A program made the position numbers and the translations under genes. This document shows, piece after piece, positions 27,873 through 35,898 of a stretch of 64,000 nucleotides of DNA. Under the pieces are notes generated by a model. The model ran no database searches, was not told where the DNA came from, and saw only the letters and a list, made by a program, of their open reading frames with translations. Source of the stretch: JALZHR01 sp036388475 (GTDB taxonomy: Bacteria; Acidobacteriota; Blastocatellia; Pyrinomonadales; Pyrinomonadaceae); contig DASVRT010000116.1 of the NCBI GenBank assembly GCA_036388475.1, positions 62,001-126,000 on the forward strand, written 5' to 3'. Positions within the stretch are counted from its first letter, which is position 1, and the number at the start of each line of letters is the position of its first letter.

Positions 27873-27907
27873 CTTCAGCGCTTTTGCGTTCGGCAAAAGC
27901 GCTGAAG
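27873..27907 (+). terminator. Perfect 15-bp hairpin before the STAS-like gene
   Basis: CTTCAGCGCTTTTGC and GCAAAAGCGCTGAAG form a perfect stem with a GTTCG loop. It is followed on the plus strand by TGCCGGTCTTTTAATT. It lies 28 nt before the ATG at 27936, too close to be accidental: either the terminator of a short upstream transcript or a leader structure. Confidence 0.6.
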
Positions 27908-27935
27908 TGCCGGTCTTTTAATTAAAATTAAATTT

Positions 27936-28331
27936 ATGAACAGCCCGTATTCAGATGGCTCTAAACCATACTTAATCGGCTTTGAACGGCGACCGGATTA
28001 TCTTTACGCCTACGTCGGCGGCGAGCACGACAGTCTTGAAATCTCGCTCGCCTTCTGGCGCGAAATCGCCGAAGAATGCCGGAACGCGCCAGCCCGAAAA
28101 GTTTTGATTGAAGAAGATATCGAAGAAAGCGTCTCGATGCTGGAGATGTATCAAATCGCCGCCGAAATCCCGCAAATGGGATTCGCTAACGTTCTGGTAG
28201 CGTTCGTTGACCGCTTTCTCGAACAGCAGAATTTAAACGAGTTCGGCGAGCTGGTCGCCACCAATCGCGGTCTGCGCGCGAAAGTTTTCAATAATGTTAA
28301 GGAAGCCGAAAAATGGCTTTCGGAAAATTAA
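27936..28331 (+). CDS. SpoIIAA/STAS-like protein, 131 aa
   Basis: Cytosolic alpha/beta protein. The pattern LYAYVGGEHDSLEISLAFWREI, ARKVLIEEDIEESVSMLEMY, NVLVAFVDR and ATNRGLRAKVFNNVKEAEKWL matches the SpoIIAA-like (Lipid-binding STAS-like) architecture in which strand-helix pairs end in an AEKWL helix. No serine of the classical phosphorylation site can be assigned with certainty. It is convergent with the HD-GYP gene and overlaps it by 4 nt. Its location next to STAS, anti-sigma kinase and c-di-GMP proteins suggests a part in the same network. Confidence 0.7.
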   Translation: MNSPYSDGSKPYLIGFERRPDYLYAYVGGEHDSLEISLAFWREIAEECRNAPARKVLIEEDIEESVSMLEMYQIAAEIPQMGFANVLVAFVDRFLEQQNLNEFGELVATNRGLRAKVFNNVKEAEKWLSEN

Positions 28332-29590
28332 TCCAGACTCACCAGCGTCAGCGAAGAAGTTCCGCTGATTCCGTTGAGCGCGTCCTTTAAAAGCGGAATC
28401 ATTTTTTCGGAATCCAGATAATCTTTGCCGAGCATTTTGCGAAAACGCTTTTCCTTCCTTTCGCCCGTCAATTCTTTCAGCATCGCGCGGCAGAAAGCCG
28501 TAACGAGTTCCGGCGCGAACTGTTTACCGGAATTGCGCTGTAAATCCTCGATGACTTCTTCCGAAGTTCGCCGCCTTTTATACGGTCGGTCGGTCGTCAT
28601 CGCGTCGAAAGAATCGGCTAAATTCACAATCTTGGCGATATACGGAATCTCGCGGTCGTATAAACCGTCCGGGTAGCCGCGCCCGTCCAGCCGTTCGTGA
28701 TGATATTTCGCCGCCAGCGGAACGTCGGCAAACGGATGATGAATCGGCAGCAGAATCTCGTAGCCGACCGCCGGATGTTTCGAGAGTTCCGCAGATTCTT
28801 TGGCGTTGATACGATACGGCGCGTTGATAATCGTGCGGTCGACCGCGAGTTTTCCGACGTCGTGCAGGTAACCGGCAACCGCCACGCCTTCGACCTGTTT
28901 TTCGTCCCAATCGAGTTCCTGCGCGATAATTTCCGAATAACGCCCGACGCGCTCCGAGTGTCCTTCGGTGTATTTGTCCTTGCAGTCAATCGCGGCGGCA
29001 AACGCTTTAACGGTATCTTTATACGTCAGACGCAAATCGTCGTAAAGCTGTCGATTTTCGCCCGCCTTTCGTTCGAGCTCCGCCATCAGATTTCGCTGTT
29101 GAATGCCGACGCCGATGTGCCGCGCCATCGCGCAGACCACTTCGCGGTCAACATCCGTAAAAGCTTCGCCCGTCGCTTTTTCGCCGAGCAGAACGATGCC
29201 GACCAGCTCGTCGCGGACGATTAAAGGAATGGCAAGCTCGATTCGCTTGCGGTCGAGAATCTCCTGATTTTCCTGAAAAAAGGAAAGAAATTTTGCCTGG
29301 CTGATTTCGATTTCCGACATCCCGGCACGAAGGAATTCGCGCTCGTCTTCAAATTCCAGCGGCACGCTCAACGGAAAATCGTCGCCCAGATTTCGGACGG
29401 CTAAAAAATTCAGCTCGCGCCCGTAGCGCGAATAACGCGCCACGCCGCCGCGCATAATCGCCAGGCTTCCCAGCAGCAGATGCAGCGAGGTGCGAATCAT
29501 CTCCTGAAAATTCCGCTTGTGCGCGACCGCCTGCCCGATGTCCGCCAGCGCGCCGAATGTGTGAACGAATTTGTATGGATTTTCTGACAT
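28328..29590 (-). CDS. GAF - HD-GYP c-di-GMP phosphodiesterase
   Basis: 420 residues. A GAF-type sensory domain occupies about 10-180 and an HD-GYP domain 190-385. The metal and catalytic motifs are intact: HSERVGRYSE, HDVGK (near 242), KHPAVGYEIL and HHERLDGRGYP (near 295), then LADSFDAMTTDRPYK. The canonical HHExxDGxGYP points to real hydrolysis of c-di-GMP to GMP or pGpG. It is transcribed leftwards after the STAS gene, with a word-type repeat between them. Confidence 0.93.
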   Translation of the reverse strand: MSENPYKFVHTFGALADIGQAVAHKRNFQEMIRTSLHLLLGSLAIMRGGVARYSRYGRELNFLAVRNLGDDFPLSVPLEFEDEREFLRAGMSEIEISQAKFLSFFQENQEILDRKRIELAIPLIVRDELVGIVLLGEKATGEAFTDVDREVVCAMARHIGVGIQQRNLMAELERKAGENRQLYDDLRLTYKDTVKAFAAAIDCKDKYTEGHSERVGRYSEIIAQELDWDEKQVEGVAVAGYLHDVGKLAVDRTIINAPYRINAKESAELSKHPAVGYEILLPIHHPFADVPLAAKYHHERLDGRGYPDGLYDREIPYIAKIVNLADSFDAMTTDRPYKRRRTSEEVIEDLQRNSGKQFAPELVTAFCRAMLKELTGERKEKRFRKMLGKDYLDSEKMIPLLKDALNGISGTSSLTLVSLD

Positions 29591-29598
29591 ATTTATTT

Positions 29599-29672
29599 AA
29601 TTGAGAACTGAGAACTGATAATTGAGAGTGAAAAGCGAATATTCTCGGTTATCAGTTATCAATTCTCAACTA
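29599..29672. repeat. Word-type inverted repeat spanning the STAS stop codon
   Basis: AATTGAGAACTGAGAACTGA words face ATCAGTTATCAATTCTCAAC. The right arm contains the last codons of the STAS gene: V-E-N and its TGA stop are read from this repeat. GAGAACT is iterated on the left. Confidence 0.75.
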
Positions 29673-29988
29673 TTACGTGTCGGGTCAATCCCAAAACTTC
29701 AAAAAGCTGAATCGTGTCTTCGTTGACATTGGAGAAAACGACGTTTGCGCCTTTGTCCGACGCCGCATCAATGACGCCGAGCAGAATCGAAACGCCGATG
29801 CTGTTAACGATTTCCGTGTCCTTGAAATTGACGATGATTTTTTGGCAGCCGGCGTCGAGTTGGTGACGACATTCGCGTTCGATTTTCTCGCCGCTCAGCT
29901 TGTTCAGATAGTCGCTGGCATAAACAATTGCCGTTTCGCCTTCGGTTTGCACCGCTACCGGCACGGTTACAGCTTCAAATTCTCGCAT
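29659..29988 (-). CDS. STAS-domain anti-sigma factor antagonist
   Basis: 109 residues, one STAS domain (SpoIIAA/RsbV type). The conserved loop and helix are IVNFKDTEIVNSIGVSILLG, where the serine of NSIG is the likely phosphorylation site of the partner kinase. The gene upstream encodes the HATPase-containing protein that is its likely partner. A partner switch between them is an inference from family and order. The last codons are within a word-type repeat. Confidence 0.9.
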   Translation of the reverse strand: MREFEAVTVPVAVQTEGETAIVYASDYLNKLSGEKIERECRHQLDAGCQKIIVNFKDTEIVNSIGVSILLGVIDAASDKGANVVFSNVNEDTIQLFEVLGLTRHVIVEN

Positions 29989-30090
29989 AGCCTTGATTGT
30001 TTTTCCTTTGTTTTTAAAGATTTGGAAGCGCGTTACAGAAATTCTTCTGCAATGAAACTAAATTTCTCAGCTTCTGTCAACAAAAAAGTA

Positions 30091-30190
30091 AGGGATTAGG
30101 TGAATAAGGGAATAGGTGAATAAGGAAAAATCGCGTAATTCTCGACCAGTAGAAATCGCCTAATCACCTATCCGCCTAATTCCTTATTCT
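30091..30190. repeat. Word-type inverted repeat, GGTGAATAAGG family
   Basis: GGGATTAGGTGAATAAGG and GGAATAGGTGAATAAGG are direct copies on the left. CCTAATCACCTATCC and CCTAATTCCTTATTC are their approximate complements on the right. It lies between the anti-sigma-kinase stop and the STAS gene start, both minus strand. Confidence 0.75.
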
Positions 30191-30191
30191 T

Positions 30192-32423
30192 TTATTTCCT
30201 AAACTTGACCATCGAAATCCGCGTGCCGTCGTCCGTCCGCTCGAAATTCACTTCGTCCATTTTCATCCGCATTAGCTTTAAGCCCCAGCTGCGTCTGCCT
30301 TCGTTTGCCGCGACGGGCAATTCGCTTTCGAGAACCTTTTCCGCCGGTATTTTCACGCCGCGATTGGCGATGGTAATCACGATTTTATCTTCTTCGATGG
30401 TGAATTTCAGATAAATCTTGCGGTCGGGACTGTGCGAATGTTCGGCGGCATTGATACAGGCTTCGACCAGCGCGGTTTTTATCTGGTTTATCACCGCCGG
30501 TTTAATCGAATGACGACGGGCGGCTTCCTCAAGCAAATGCGCGGCAATCATTTCCGTATCGCCGCCCATCGGCAGAACAATCTCGTATTCGCTGGCGTCC
30601 ATCCGCTGTTTGATGACGTTTTCCGCTTTCAGATGCGCCGCCAGCAGCTCGACCTGTTTCCGGCTCGACCCTTGCGCGCCGCGTTCGCGCAAAACCTTAA
30701 TCGCTTCGTCCGAAAAACCTTCGGGCGCGATGAGCCACAAGCGGTAGCGCGGGAAATTGCTCATCAGCGCGACCACTTCCAGGCGGTCGCACCAGGATTC
30801 GGTCAAATCGCGCGTTGCTTCGAGCTTGGAATCAATCTGCGCGGCAATCCAGACAATCTCGCTTTCCTCGCGGTAGTCCGCCGCTTCGAAACCGAGCGCC
30901 ACCGCCGTCCGCTCGGTTTCGGCAAACTGCGCAATCGGCGGGTAAAAAGCGACCGTATTCGCCGTGTAGATAATCTGCGGCAGAACGATTTTTTCGCTTT
31001 CCGCGTCCAGCATCCGCCGGATTTCGGCGTCTTCCGCGCCTTTGTGTTTTTCTTTAAAAGCGGCGTAATCGAAAAGACCGGCGGGCGTTTTCTGGCAATT
31101 AAAAACCGAGAGCAGTTCTTTTAAACCGATTGCCGACGCGCGTCGATAAAAGCGTGTCATCATTCGCGGAGCGCGTTTCAGAGCGTTCGATAAAACGTCG
31201 CTGACGACCAGCGCGCGCGGCGCGGATAAAATTTCGAGCTTGTAACGCGCGGCGATATAATCCTGCAAAAGCGTGTTTTCGCCGTTAAGCTCGACGCTGC
31301 CGGCGTTTATCCGCGCGATTTCGTGAATGTTCAGCAGGCGAATCAATCGATAAACTTCTTCGAACGATTGCGCGAGGCGCTCGTTCCAAACCTCAATCGG
31401 CGTTTTGCGCTCGTTGTTTTCGTCGGTTTCGCACAAAAGCCCGATAATCTCTTTCTGCGTTTTCCGGTTCGGCGCGATTTCATCGAAAAGACGGTCGTAA
31501 TATCTGCCTAAATTTCCGCTGAAAAGCGCGTCGGTCGCTACCTTCTGAACCTGAAAAAAACTGTCCAAATCGTTCCGGCTTTCGCGCGCCGCGCGGAAAA
31601 TCTCGCTGATAAAAGACGGATTCGCCTGAAACTGCCGGATGATTAAATCGCGCGTCTGCGCGTTGATTTTAACGGCGTACCGGACCGAAAGATTTTCGAT
31701 TAAAAGTTCGGCGTCCGCTTTGGAAAGCTCGCCGAGGCGCACCAATTTCGCGTTTGCCAGCCTGGCGTTTCCGCCCTGCGTGGCGCTTAAAACAAAACGC
31801 CGCCGCCCCGCGAAAACAAACGACAGACCGGCGCGCGAATAAATCTCCTTGAGTTCTTCGATAAGCGCCGTCTCGCCCGCCGGATTTTCCGCTTTGTGCA
31901 AATCGTCGAGCATCACGAAAACCCGCGCTCCATTGGCGGCGGCGCGCAGCGGCGCGCTCAAAGCCAGACGGATAAACGAGGCTTCGTCAATCAAATCGCT
32001 TTCGATTTTGCAGGTGGCAATCAATTGATGCATCCAATGCGCGTCGGTCGGCGCCGCAAGATTGGAAATTTCGCAGGCGTCGGGCGCAATCGAAAGCAGC
32101 CGCGCGTCCTGACGGCGAAAAGCCACGGTTTGCTGAAGAAAGGTTTGCAGAAACCGCACCGCCGCTTGTTTCGCGGTTTTATCGTTGTTTGAAAAAGCAA
32201 AGTAAAACGGGATGACGTCTTTCCGCTCGCCGAAAAGCCGGTCGTAAGTTTGGCGCAAAAGCTCGCTCGCGCCCGCCGCCGGCGCGGAAAGCAAAAGAAT
32301 TCCCTGCGCTGCGGTCTCGTCATTCGCGATTCGCCAAAGCTCCGCCGCTTCGACGCTTCTGCCGATAAAATCTTCCGCCGCAAGATGCGAGAGAACTTTA
32401 ATATTTTGAGTCTCGTCAAACAT
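30192..32423 (-). CDS. STAND-like ATPase domain fused to RsbW-type histidine-kinase-like ATPase
   Basis: 743 residues. The N-terminal half (about 15-330) is an AAA/STAND-like module: the Walker A position reads SAPAAGASE, lacking the usual GK[ST], while Walker B VFVMLDDLHKA is intact. A helical middle (340-560) follows. The C-terminus (about 600-740) is an HATPase_c domain with the N-box VEACINAAEHSHS, IVITIANRGV and SWGLKLMRMKMDEV, as in anti-sigma serine kinases (RsbW/SpoIIAB). The likely partner is the STAS protein just downstream. The combination suggests a receptor that controls partner switching; the altered P-loop suggests the first module does not hydrolyse ATP, or binds it differently. 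Confidence 0.8.
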   Translation of the reverse strand: MFDETQNIKVLSHLAAEDFIGRSVEAAELWRIANDETAAQGILLLSAPAAGASELLRQTYDRLFGERKDVIPFYFAFSNNDKTAKQAAVRFLQTFLQQTVAFRRQDARLLSIAPDACEISNLAAPTDAHWMHQLIATCKIESDLIDEASFIRLALSAPLRAAANGARVFVMLDDLHKAENPAGETALIEELKEIYSRAGLSFVFAGRRRFVLSATQGGNARLANAKLVRLGELSKADAELLIENLSVRYAVKINAQTRDLIIRQFQANPSFISEIFRAARESRNDLDSFFQVQKVATDALFSGNLGRYYDRLFDEIAPNRKTQKEIIGLLCETDENNERKTPIEVWNERLAQSFEEVYRLIRLLNIHEIARINAGSVELNGENTLLQDYIAARYKLEILSAPRALVVSDVLSNALKRAPRMMTRFYRRASAIGLKELLSVFNCQKTPAGLFDYAAFKEKHKGAEDAEIRRMLDAESEKIVLPQIIYTANTVAFYPPIAQFAETERTAVALGFEAADYREESEIVWIAAQIDSKLEATRDLTESWCDRLEVVALMSNFPRYRLWLIAPEGFSDEAIKVLRERGAQGSSRKQVELLAAHLKAENVIKQRMDASEYEIVLPMGGDTEMIAAHLLEEAARRHSIKPAVINQIKTALVEACINAAEHSHSPDRKIYLKFTIEEDKIVITIANRGVKIPAEKVLESELPVAANEGRRSWGLKLMRMKMDEVNFERTDDGTRISMVKFRK

Positions 32424-32478
32424 AACTTCGTCAAAAATATCCGGAAACGCGAATTCGGAAATTGCAGATTATAAAGAG

Positions 32479-32600
32479 AATAGCCACGAACAAACGCGAA
32501 CGGACACGAAAAAGAAATAAAACTATTGCCCGTGAAATATACGAAACAGACGAAAAAACAAAAACCTGTTCGTGTTCTTTCGCGTTTGTTCGTGGCTATT
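32479..32600. repeat. Long word-type inverted repeat, CACGAACAAACGCGAA family
   Basis: AATAGCCACGAACAAACG, then CGAACGGACACGAA, faces TTCGTGTTCTTTCGCG, then TTTGTTCGTGGCTATT; outer arms are about 32 bp with two or three mismatches. The interior also iterates ACGAAACAGACGAA. It lies between two minus-strand genes. Confidence 0.85.
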
Positions 32601-32611
32601 TTCAGTCGCCT

Positions 32612-34900
32612 CTACATTCCCGTTTCGGCTTTCGATTCTTCGTAAATCTGGACGTTGTTCCGACCGCTCGCCTTCGCCCGGTAAAGCGCTTTATCGGCTT
32701 CGGACATCAAGCCCTGCGGCGTGCAGTCGGGCGTGCAGGACGAAACGCCGATGCTGACCGTCACCGTGCGATTCGGAAATTCGCTTTCCTCGACTTTTTG
32801 CCGGACACGCTCGGCGATTAAGCTCGCTTCCTTCAAGGTCGTCTGCGGCAGCAGAATCGAAAATTCCTCGCCGCCGTAGCGCGCCGCCACGTCCGCGCCG
32901 CGCAAAGTCGCTTTCAGGCATTGCGCGACGATTTGCAAAGCCTTATCGCCCTCGGTGTGCCCGAAACGGTCGTTATACGGCTTGAACTCGTCCACGTCAA
33001 TCATCATAAAACTCATCGGAAAGCCGTGCCGCTGCGAGCGGTTAATTTCTTCCGCGAGCCTCGCTTCCAGATAACGGCGATTATAAAGCGCGGTCAAAGC
33101 GTCGGTGACGGAAAGCTGCTCGTATTCGCCGGCTTTGCGCTTGAGCGCGACGCGGTCGAGCGCGACGGCAAGCTGCGGCGCGATTGAATTTAAAAGCTCC
33201 AAATCGAAATCGTCGTAAATTTCGCCGCTCGTTTTGTCCGTCACGTTTAAAACGCCGATTTTCTGACCGCTAACCGTAATCGGGTAACTGATAAAAGAAT
33301 CGGTTTTGTATTTCCATTCGGCGGGCGCAGGAGTAATCGGAGTTTCTTTAATATTGGGCACGACCAGCGGTTTTCCGCTTTGAAAAACATTGTGCGCCAC
33401 CTTTTTGCCGAGCGTTTCGGTTTCGCTACGGATAAAACCGGCGCGATTTCCGGTCGCGGCTTTGACGGTAAATTTTTGCGTTTCTTCGTCGAAAAACAAC
33501 AGCGAGCCGCGCTCCGCCCGCATCAGCTCGGCGCAGAATTGCGCCAGGTGCGTCCAGAAATCTTCGGTTTCCACCTGATGCAGGCTCTCGGTGAATCTCT
33601 GCGCCGCGCCGGAAAGCAAAGACTGCCTTTTAAGTTCCGCGCGCAGTCGCAGAATTTCGATTTGCGGCGCGATTTGCCGGATAAATCGCGTAATATTTCG
33701 CTTGAGTTCTTTTGAAGAAACGCCTTCGCCGACGACCAGACCGCCGCGAATTTCGCCGCCGACGGCAACCGGAAAAAGCCATATGCCTTGCGCTTCGCCG
33801 CCGCCTTCGGGCTTTCGCTCGCGCAATTCGAGCGCGGTTTCTTTCCGCAAAACTTCCAGCAGCCGCTCGTCTTCGGCGGACATTTTGATTTGCATCGACT
33901 GCCCTTGAAATTTTCCGTTCGCCAGAATCGCTTCCAGATGATTCTGGCGGCGTTCGAGCCACGCCAGATTCGAAATGCCGTATCGCGAAGTCAAAAAATC
34001 CAACAGCGAAAGACAGGCGTTTTTATATTCCAAATCGAGCAAAGAACCGAAAAACGAGCGCCACGAAGCCGCTTCTTCGGGGTCTTTAATTCCTCTGGAA
34101 AAACGGTCGTCGGTCGGCGGTCTAAGCCGCGAAGCCTGCTCTTCGATTCGAGATTCTAAGCTTTGGTCTTCGTTTTGAGGTTTGAAATCTGAAATTTCGG
34201 TTTCGGATTCGGTTCGGGCTTTGTTTTCTAGCCGGTTTTCACCCGCGATTATCTGCGGTCGATTTTCTTCTTTCACGAAATTTCGCGCCGAAGCTTGCGC
34301 GGCGTTTTCTAATCTGTATTCATCCGTGTTTATCTGCGGACGATTTTCTTCCGGCGTTAAACCGCCCGCCGCCGCTGTCGGTTCTGACTCGGGCGTTCCG
34401 AATTCAGCATTTAATTGCTCGCTCTCGGCTGCGCTTAATTTTTCAAATTGTTTTGCCGCTTTTTCCAATTCGGCGACGGAGCCGGAAATCAGGACGTTTT
34501 CAAAAAATGCTTCCGCCGGAAACTGCCGCCAGTCGCCGGCAGAGGCTCTTTCGGTCGCCTTTCGATAATCTTCGGATTTCAGAAAAACTCTGCCGACGAT
34601 GGCGGCAAACTTTTTATCTTTCGTTTCCACGGGAACGGTCAGAAAATTCAAATCGGCGTGACATTTTACGTGAACCGCTTTTCCCGCCTCGTGCGCCGTC
34701 TGAAAAGCCCTGCCGCAATATTCGGCGCAGCGCGGCGCAAATTCCGCCGAATTATACAAAATACTGCAAATCGAATTGTTATTCGAGATACAGATTTCGG
34801 ACGAATCTTCGCCTTCGACCAGCACGACCGCCAGCCCGCTCTCGTCGGCTAGCTGGTCCTGCGTATTTTTCCAGGTGGATTTTTTTTCGTCCCTTTTCAT
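32612..34900 (-). CDS. PocR - GAF - GGDEF diguanylate cyclase
   Basis: About 762 residues from the ATG at 34900; a TTG at 34921 is a less likely start. Order: PocR-type sensory domain (about 15-140, with CAEYCGRAFQTAHEAG and VHVKCHADLNFLTVPV), a low-complexity linker (about 160-280), a divergent GAF (about 290-410), a GAF (about 440-590) and GGDEF (about 600-755). The active site is RYGGEEFSILLP (near 675), and the inhibitory site RGAD lies five residues before it, so product inhibition is expected. It makes c-di-GMP, opposing the HD-GYP enzyme four genes away. Odd: the linker is encoded by repeat words also found in intergenic elements. Confidence 0.93.
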   Translation of the reverse strand: MKRDEKKSTWKNTQDQLADESGLAVVLVEGEDSSEICISNNNSICSILYNSAEFAPRCAEYCGRAFQTAHEAGKAVHVKCHADLNFLTVPVETKDKKFAAIVGRVFLKSEDYRKATERASAGDWRQFPAEAFFENVLISGSVAELEKAAKQFEKLSAAESEQLNAEFGTPESEPTAAAGGLTPEENRPQINTDEYRLENAAQASARNFVKEENRPQIIAGENRLENKARTESETEISDFKPQNEDQSLESRIEEQASRLRPPTDDRFSRGIKDPEEAASWRSFFGSLLDLEYKNACLSLLDFLTSRYGISNLAWLERRQNHLEAILANGKFQGQSMQIKMSAEDERLLEVLRKETALELRERKPEGGGEAQGIWLFPVAVGGEIRGGLVVGEGVSSKELKRNITRFIRQIAPQIEILRLRAELKRQSLLSGAAQRFTESLHQVETEDFWTHLAQFCAELMRAERGSLLFFDEETQKFTVKAATGNRAGFIRSETETLGKKVAHNVFQSGKPLVVPNIKETPITPAPAEWKYKTDSFISYPITVSGQKIGVLNVTDKTSGEIYDDFDLELLNSIAPQLAVALDRVALKRKAGEYEQLSVTDALTALYNRRYLEARLAEEINRSQRHGFPMSFMMIDVDEFKPYNDRFGHTEGDKALQIVAQCLKATLRGADVAARYGGEEFSILLPQTTLKEASLIAERVRQKVEESEFPNRTVTVSIGVSSCTPDCTPQGLMSEADKALYRAKASGRNNVQIYEESKAETGM
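34224..34351. repeat. Coding copies of intergenic repeat words inside the GGDEF gene
   Basis: Two 47-bp direct repeats (34224-34270 and 34305-34351) agree at about 39 positions. They encode NRPQI..ENRLEN and NRPQI..EYRLEN in the linker after the PocR domain. The second contains GTGTTTATCTGCGGAC (34326-34341), the exact reverse complement of the intergenic element at 1870-1885. A further word, GGTCGGCGGTC, at 34112-34122 is shared with the element at 54779-54789. Confidence 0.85.
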
Positions 34901-35234
34901 TTTACTGCTTGAGCTAAACAAAGGTTCTCTAACGCCGCAATCAAAGGTAAAAACAGCTAATCGTCAGTTTTTTTCACACAAATCTTCGATGTTTTTTTGT
35001 TAAGAAGATTATGGCATACAAGTTATTTGAAAGACCACAGGGATATTCCGGCGTTTAATCAAAAAATGATTGGAGAATTTGCCGGAGACGTTGCCCGGCG
35101 GCGAAAAGCGGCGGCGCAATATTTTTTTTGAACGTATTCGATACACGAGTGTCTGGTTACGCTTCAAGCTGATTTTTTATTAATTTCGCGCCAAACTCAA
35201 TAAAATATTAAGTTTTTTTGAAAAGCTTAAGTTT

Positions 35235-35250
35235 GGCATACGGATTGTTT
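35235..35250 (+). promoter_or_regulatory. Sigma-54-like promoter
   Basis: TGGCATACGGATTGTT has the GG and the -12 G exactly 12 bp apart, as in consensus, but GT instead of GC at -12 and TA in place of CG after TGGCA. The -12 G is 77 bp from the ATG at 35325, the same distance as for the site at 12085. Confidence 0.6.
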
Positions 35251-35308
35251 ATGTCAGTAAAAGTCATATTACGTTTCAAGGTAGACGTGACTAATTTTCT
35301 CTAATCGC

Positions 35309-35315
35309 AAGGAGG
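35309..35315 (+). promoter_or_regulatory. Ribosome-binding site AAGGAGG
   Basis: Near-perfect Shine-Dalgarno, 9 nt before the ATG at 35325. It decides against the TTG at 35316. Confidence 0.85.
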
Positions 35316-35324
35316 TTGATTTTA

Positions 35325-35804
35325 ATGGCAAACGAGAGCGTGATTACAACGCTAAATAATTTGATTGAAACTTGTAAGGACGGTCAGGAAGGTTTTCAGC
35401 AAGCGGCTGAAGGCGTTAAGGATTCGAGCCTAAAATCTTTATTTTACGAATACAGCCAGCAGCGCGCACAATTTGTGGGCGAATTGCAGGGCTTGGTGCG
35501 CGAGCTCGGCGGCGAAGCCGAAACGTCTTCGAGCGTCGCCGGCGCGCTTCATCGCGGCTGGATTAACATTAAATCCGCCGTTACCGGACAGGACGACGCG
35601 GCGATTCTGAACGAATGCGAGCGCGGCGAAGACGTCGCGAAAAGTGTTTATAAAGACGCTCTGGCGGCGGATTTGCCGTCAAACGTCACTTCGGTCATTC
35701 AACAACAGGCGACTTTCGTGCAGCAGGCGCACGATAGAATTCGCGGTCTGCGCGATGCGGCAAACAGCGAATCATCGTCGACCGCGACAAGCAGCGGTCA
35801 TTAA
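35325..35804 (+). CDS. PA2169 family (DUF2383) four-helix-bundle stress protein
   Basis: About 159 residues. The pattern SVITTLNNLIETCKDGQEGFQQAAEGVKDSSL, FYEYSQQRAQFVGELQGLVRELGGEAE and AALHRGWINIKSAVTGQDDAAILNECERGED is characteristic of the ferritin-like DUF2383 bundle. E and H residues are present, but a di-metal site could not be assigned. The start follows from a near-perfect ribosome-binding site. The gene is single, with an upstream sigma-54-like site and a downstream terminator, matching the architecture of the other stress gene at 12175. Confidence 0.88.
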   Translation: MANESVITTLNNLIETCKDGQEGFQQAAEGVKDSSLKSLFYEYSQQRAQFVGELQGLVRELGGEAETSSSVAGALHRGWINIKSAVTGQDDAAILNECERGEDVAKSVYKDALAADLPSNVTSVIQQQATFVQQAHDRIRGLRDAANSESSSTATSSGH

Positions 35805-35843
35805 CCGTTTGAAACTTTGGTGAACATTACTCCTTTGTAAATT

Positions 35844-35881
35844 AAAGAAAGCGGCGTGCCGCGCGGCAAGCCTCTTTCTTT
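35844..35881 (+). terminator. Intrinsic terminator of the DUF2383 gene
   Basis: AAAGAAAG and CTTTCTTT form the outer stem, and TGCCGCGCGGCA in the middle forms an inner one. It lies about 40 bp past the stop and ends in CTTTCTTTAT. Confidence 0.75.
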
Positions 35882-35898
35882 ATGCGGAAAGAAAATTT

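Larger units (their letters stand above)
27363..27935. other. Non-coding interval of about 570 bp with a strong hairpin
   Basis: Upstream region of both the giant gene (minus) and the STAS-like gene (plus). It is AT-rich in the middle (27640-27770), where promoters of both are expected, but no clear -35/-10 pair or sigma-54 site could be assigned. The only marked structure is the hairpin at 27873-27907. Short frames on either strand here lack convincing starts. Confidence 0.6.
34901..35324. other. Non-coding interval of about 420 bp before the DUF2383 gene
   Basis: Contains the promoter region of the GGDEF gene on the left and a sigma-54-like site at 35235-35250 on the right. A GC-rich hairpin-like segment (about 35089-35118) followed by eight T (35120-35128) could terminate a short plus-strand RNA, but no start for such an RNA could be placed. 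No coding frame of interest. Confidence 0.55.

Noticed and set aside
27686..27925. 79-codon plus-strand frame upstream of the STAS-like gene
   Set aside because: It runs through the perfect hairpin and has random-looking composition; no ribosome-binding site.
35012..35030. Second sigma-54-like site (TGGCATACAAGTTATT)
   Set aside because: It lacks the G at -12 (TTAT), so only the -24 half matches.
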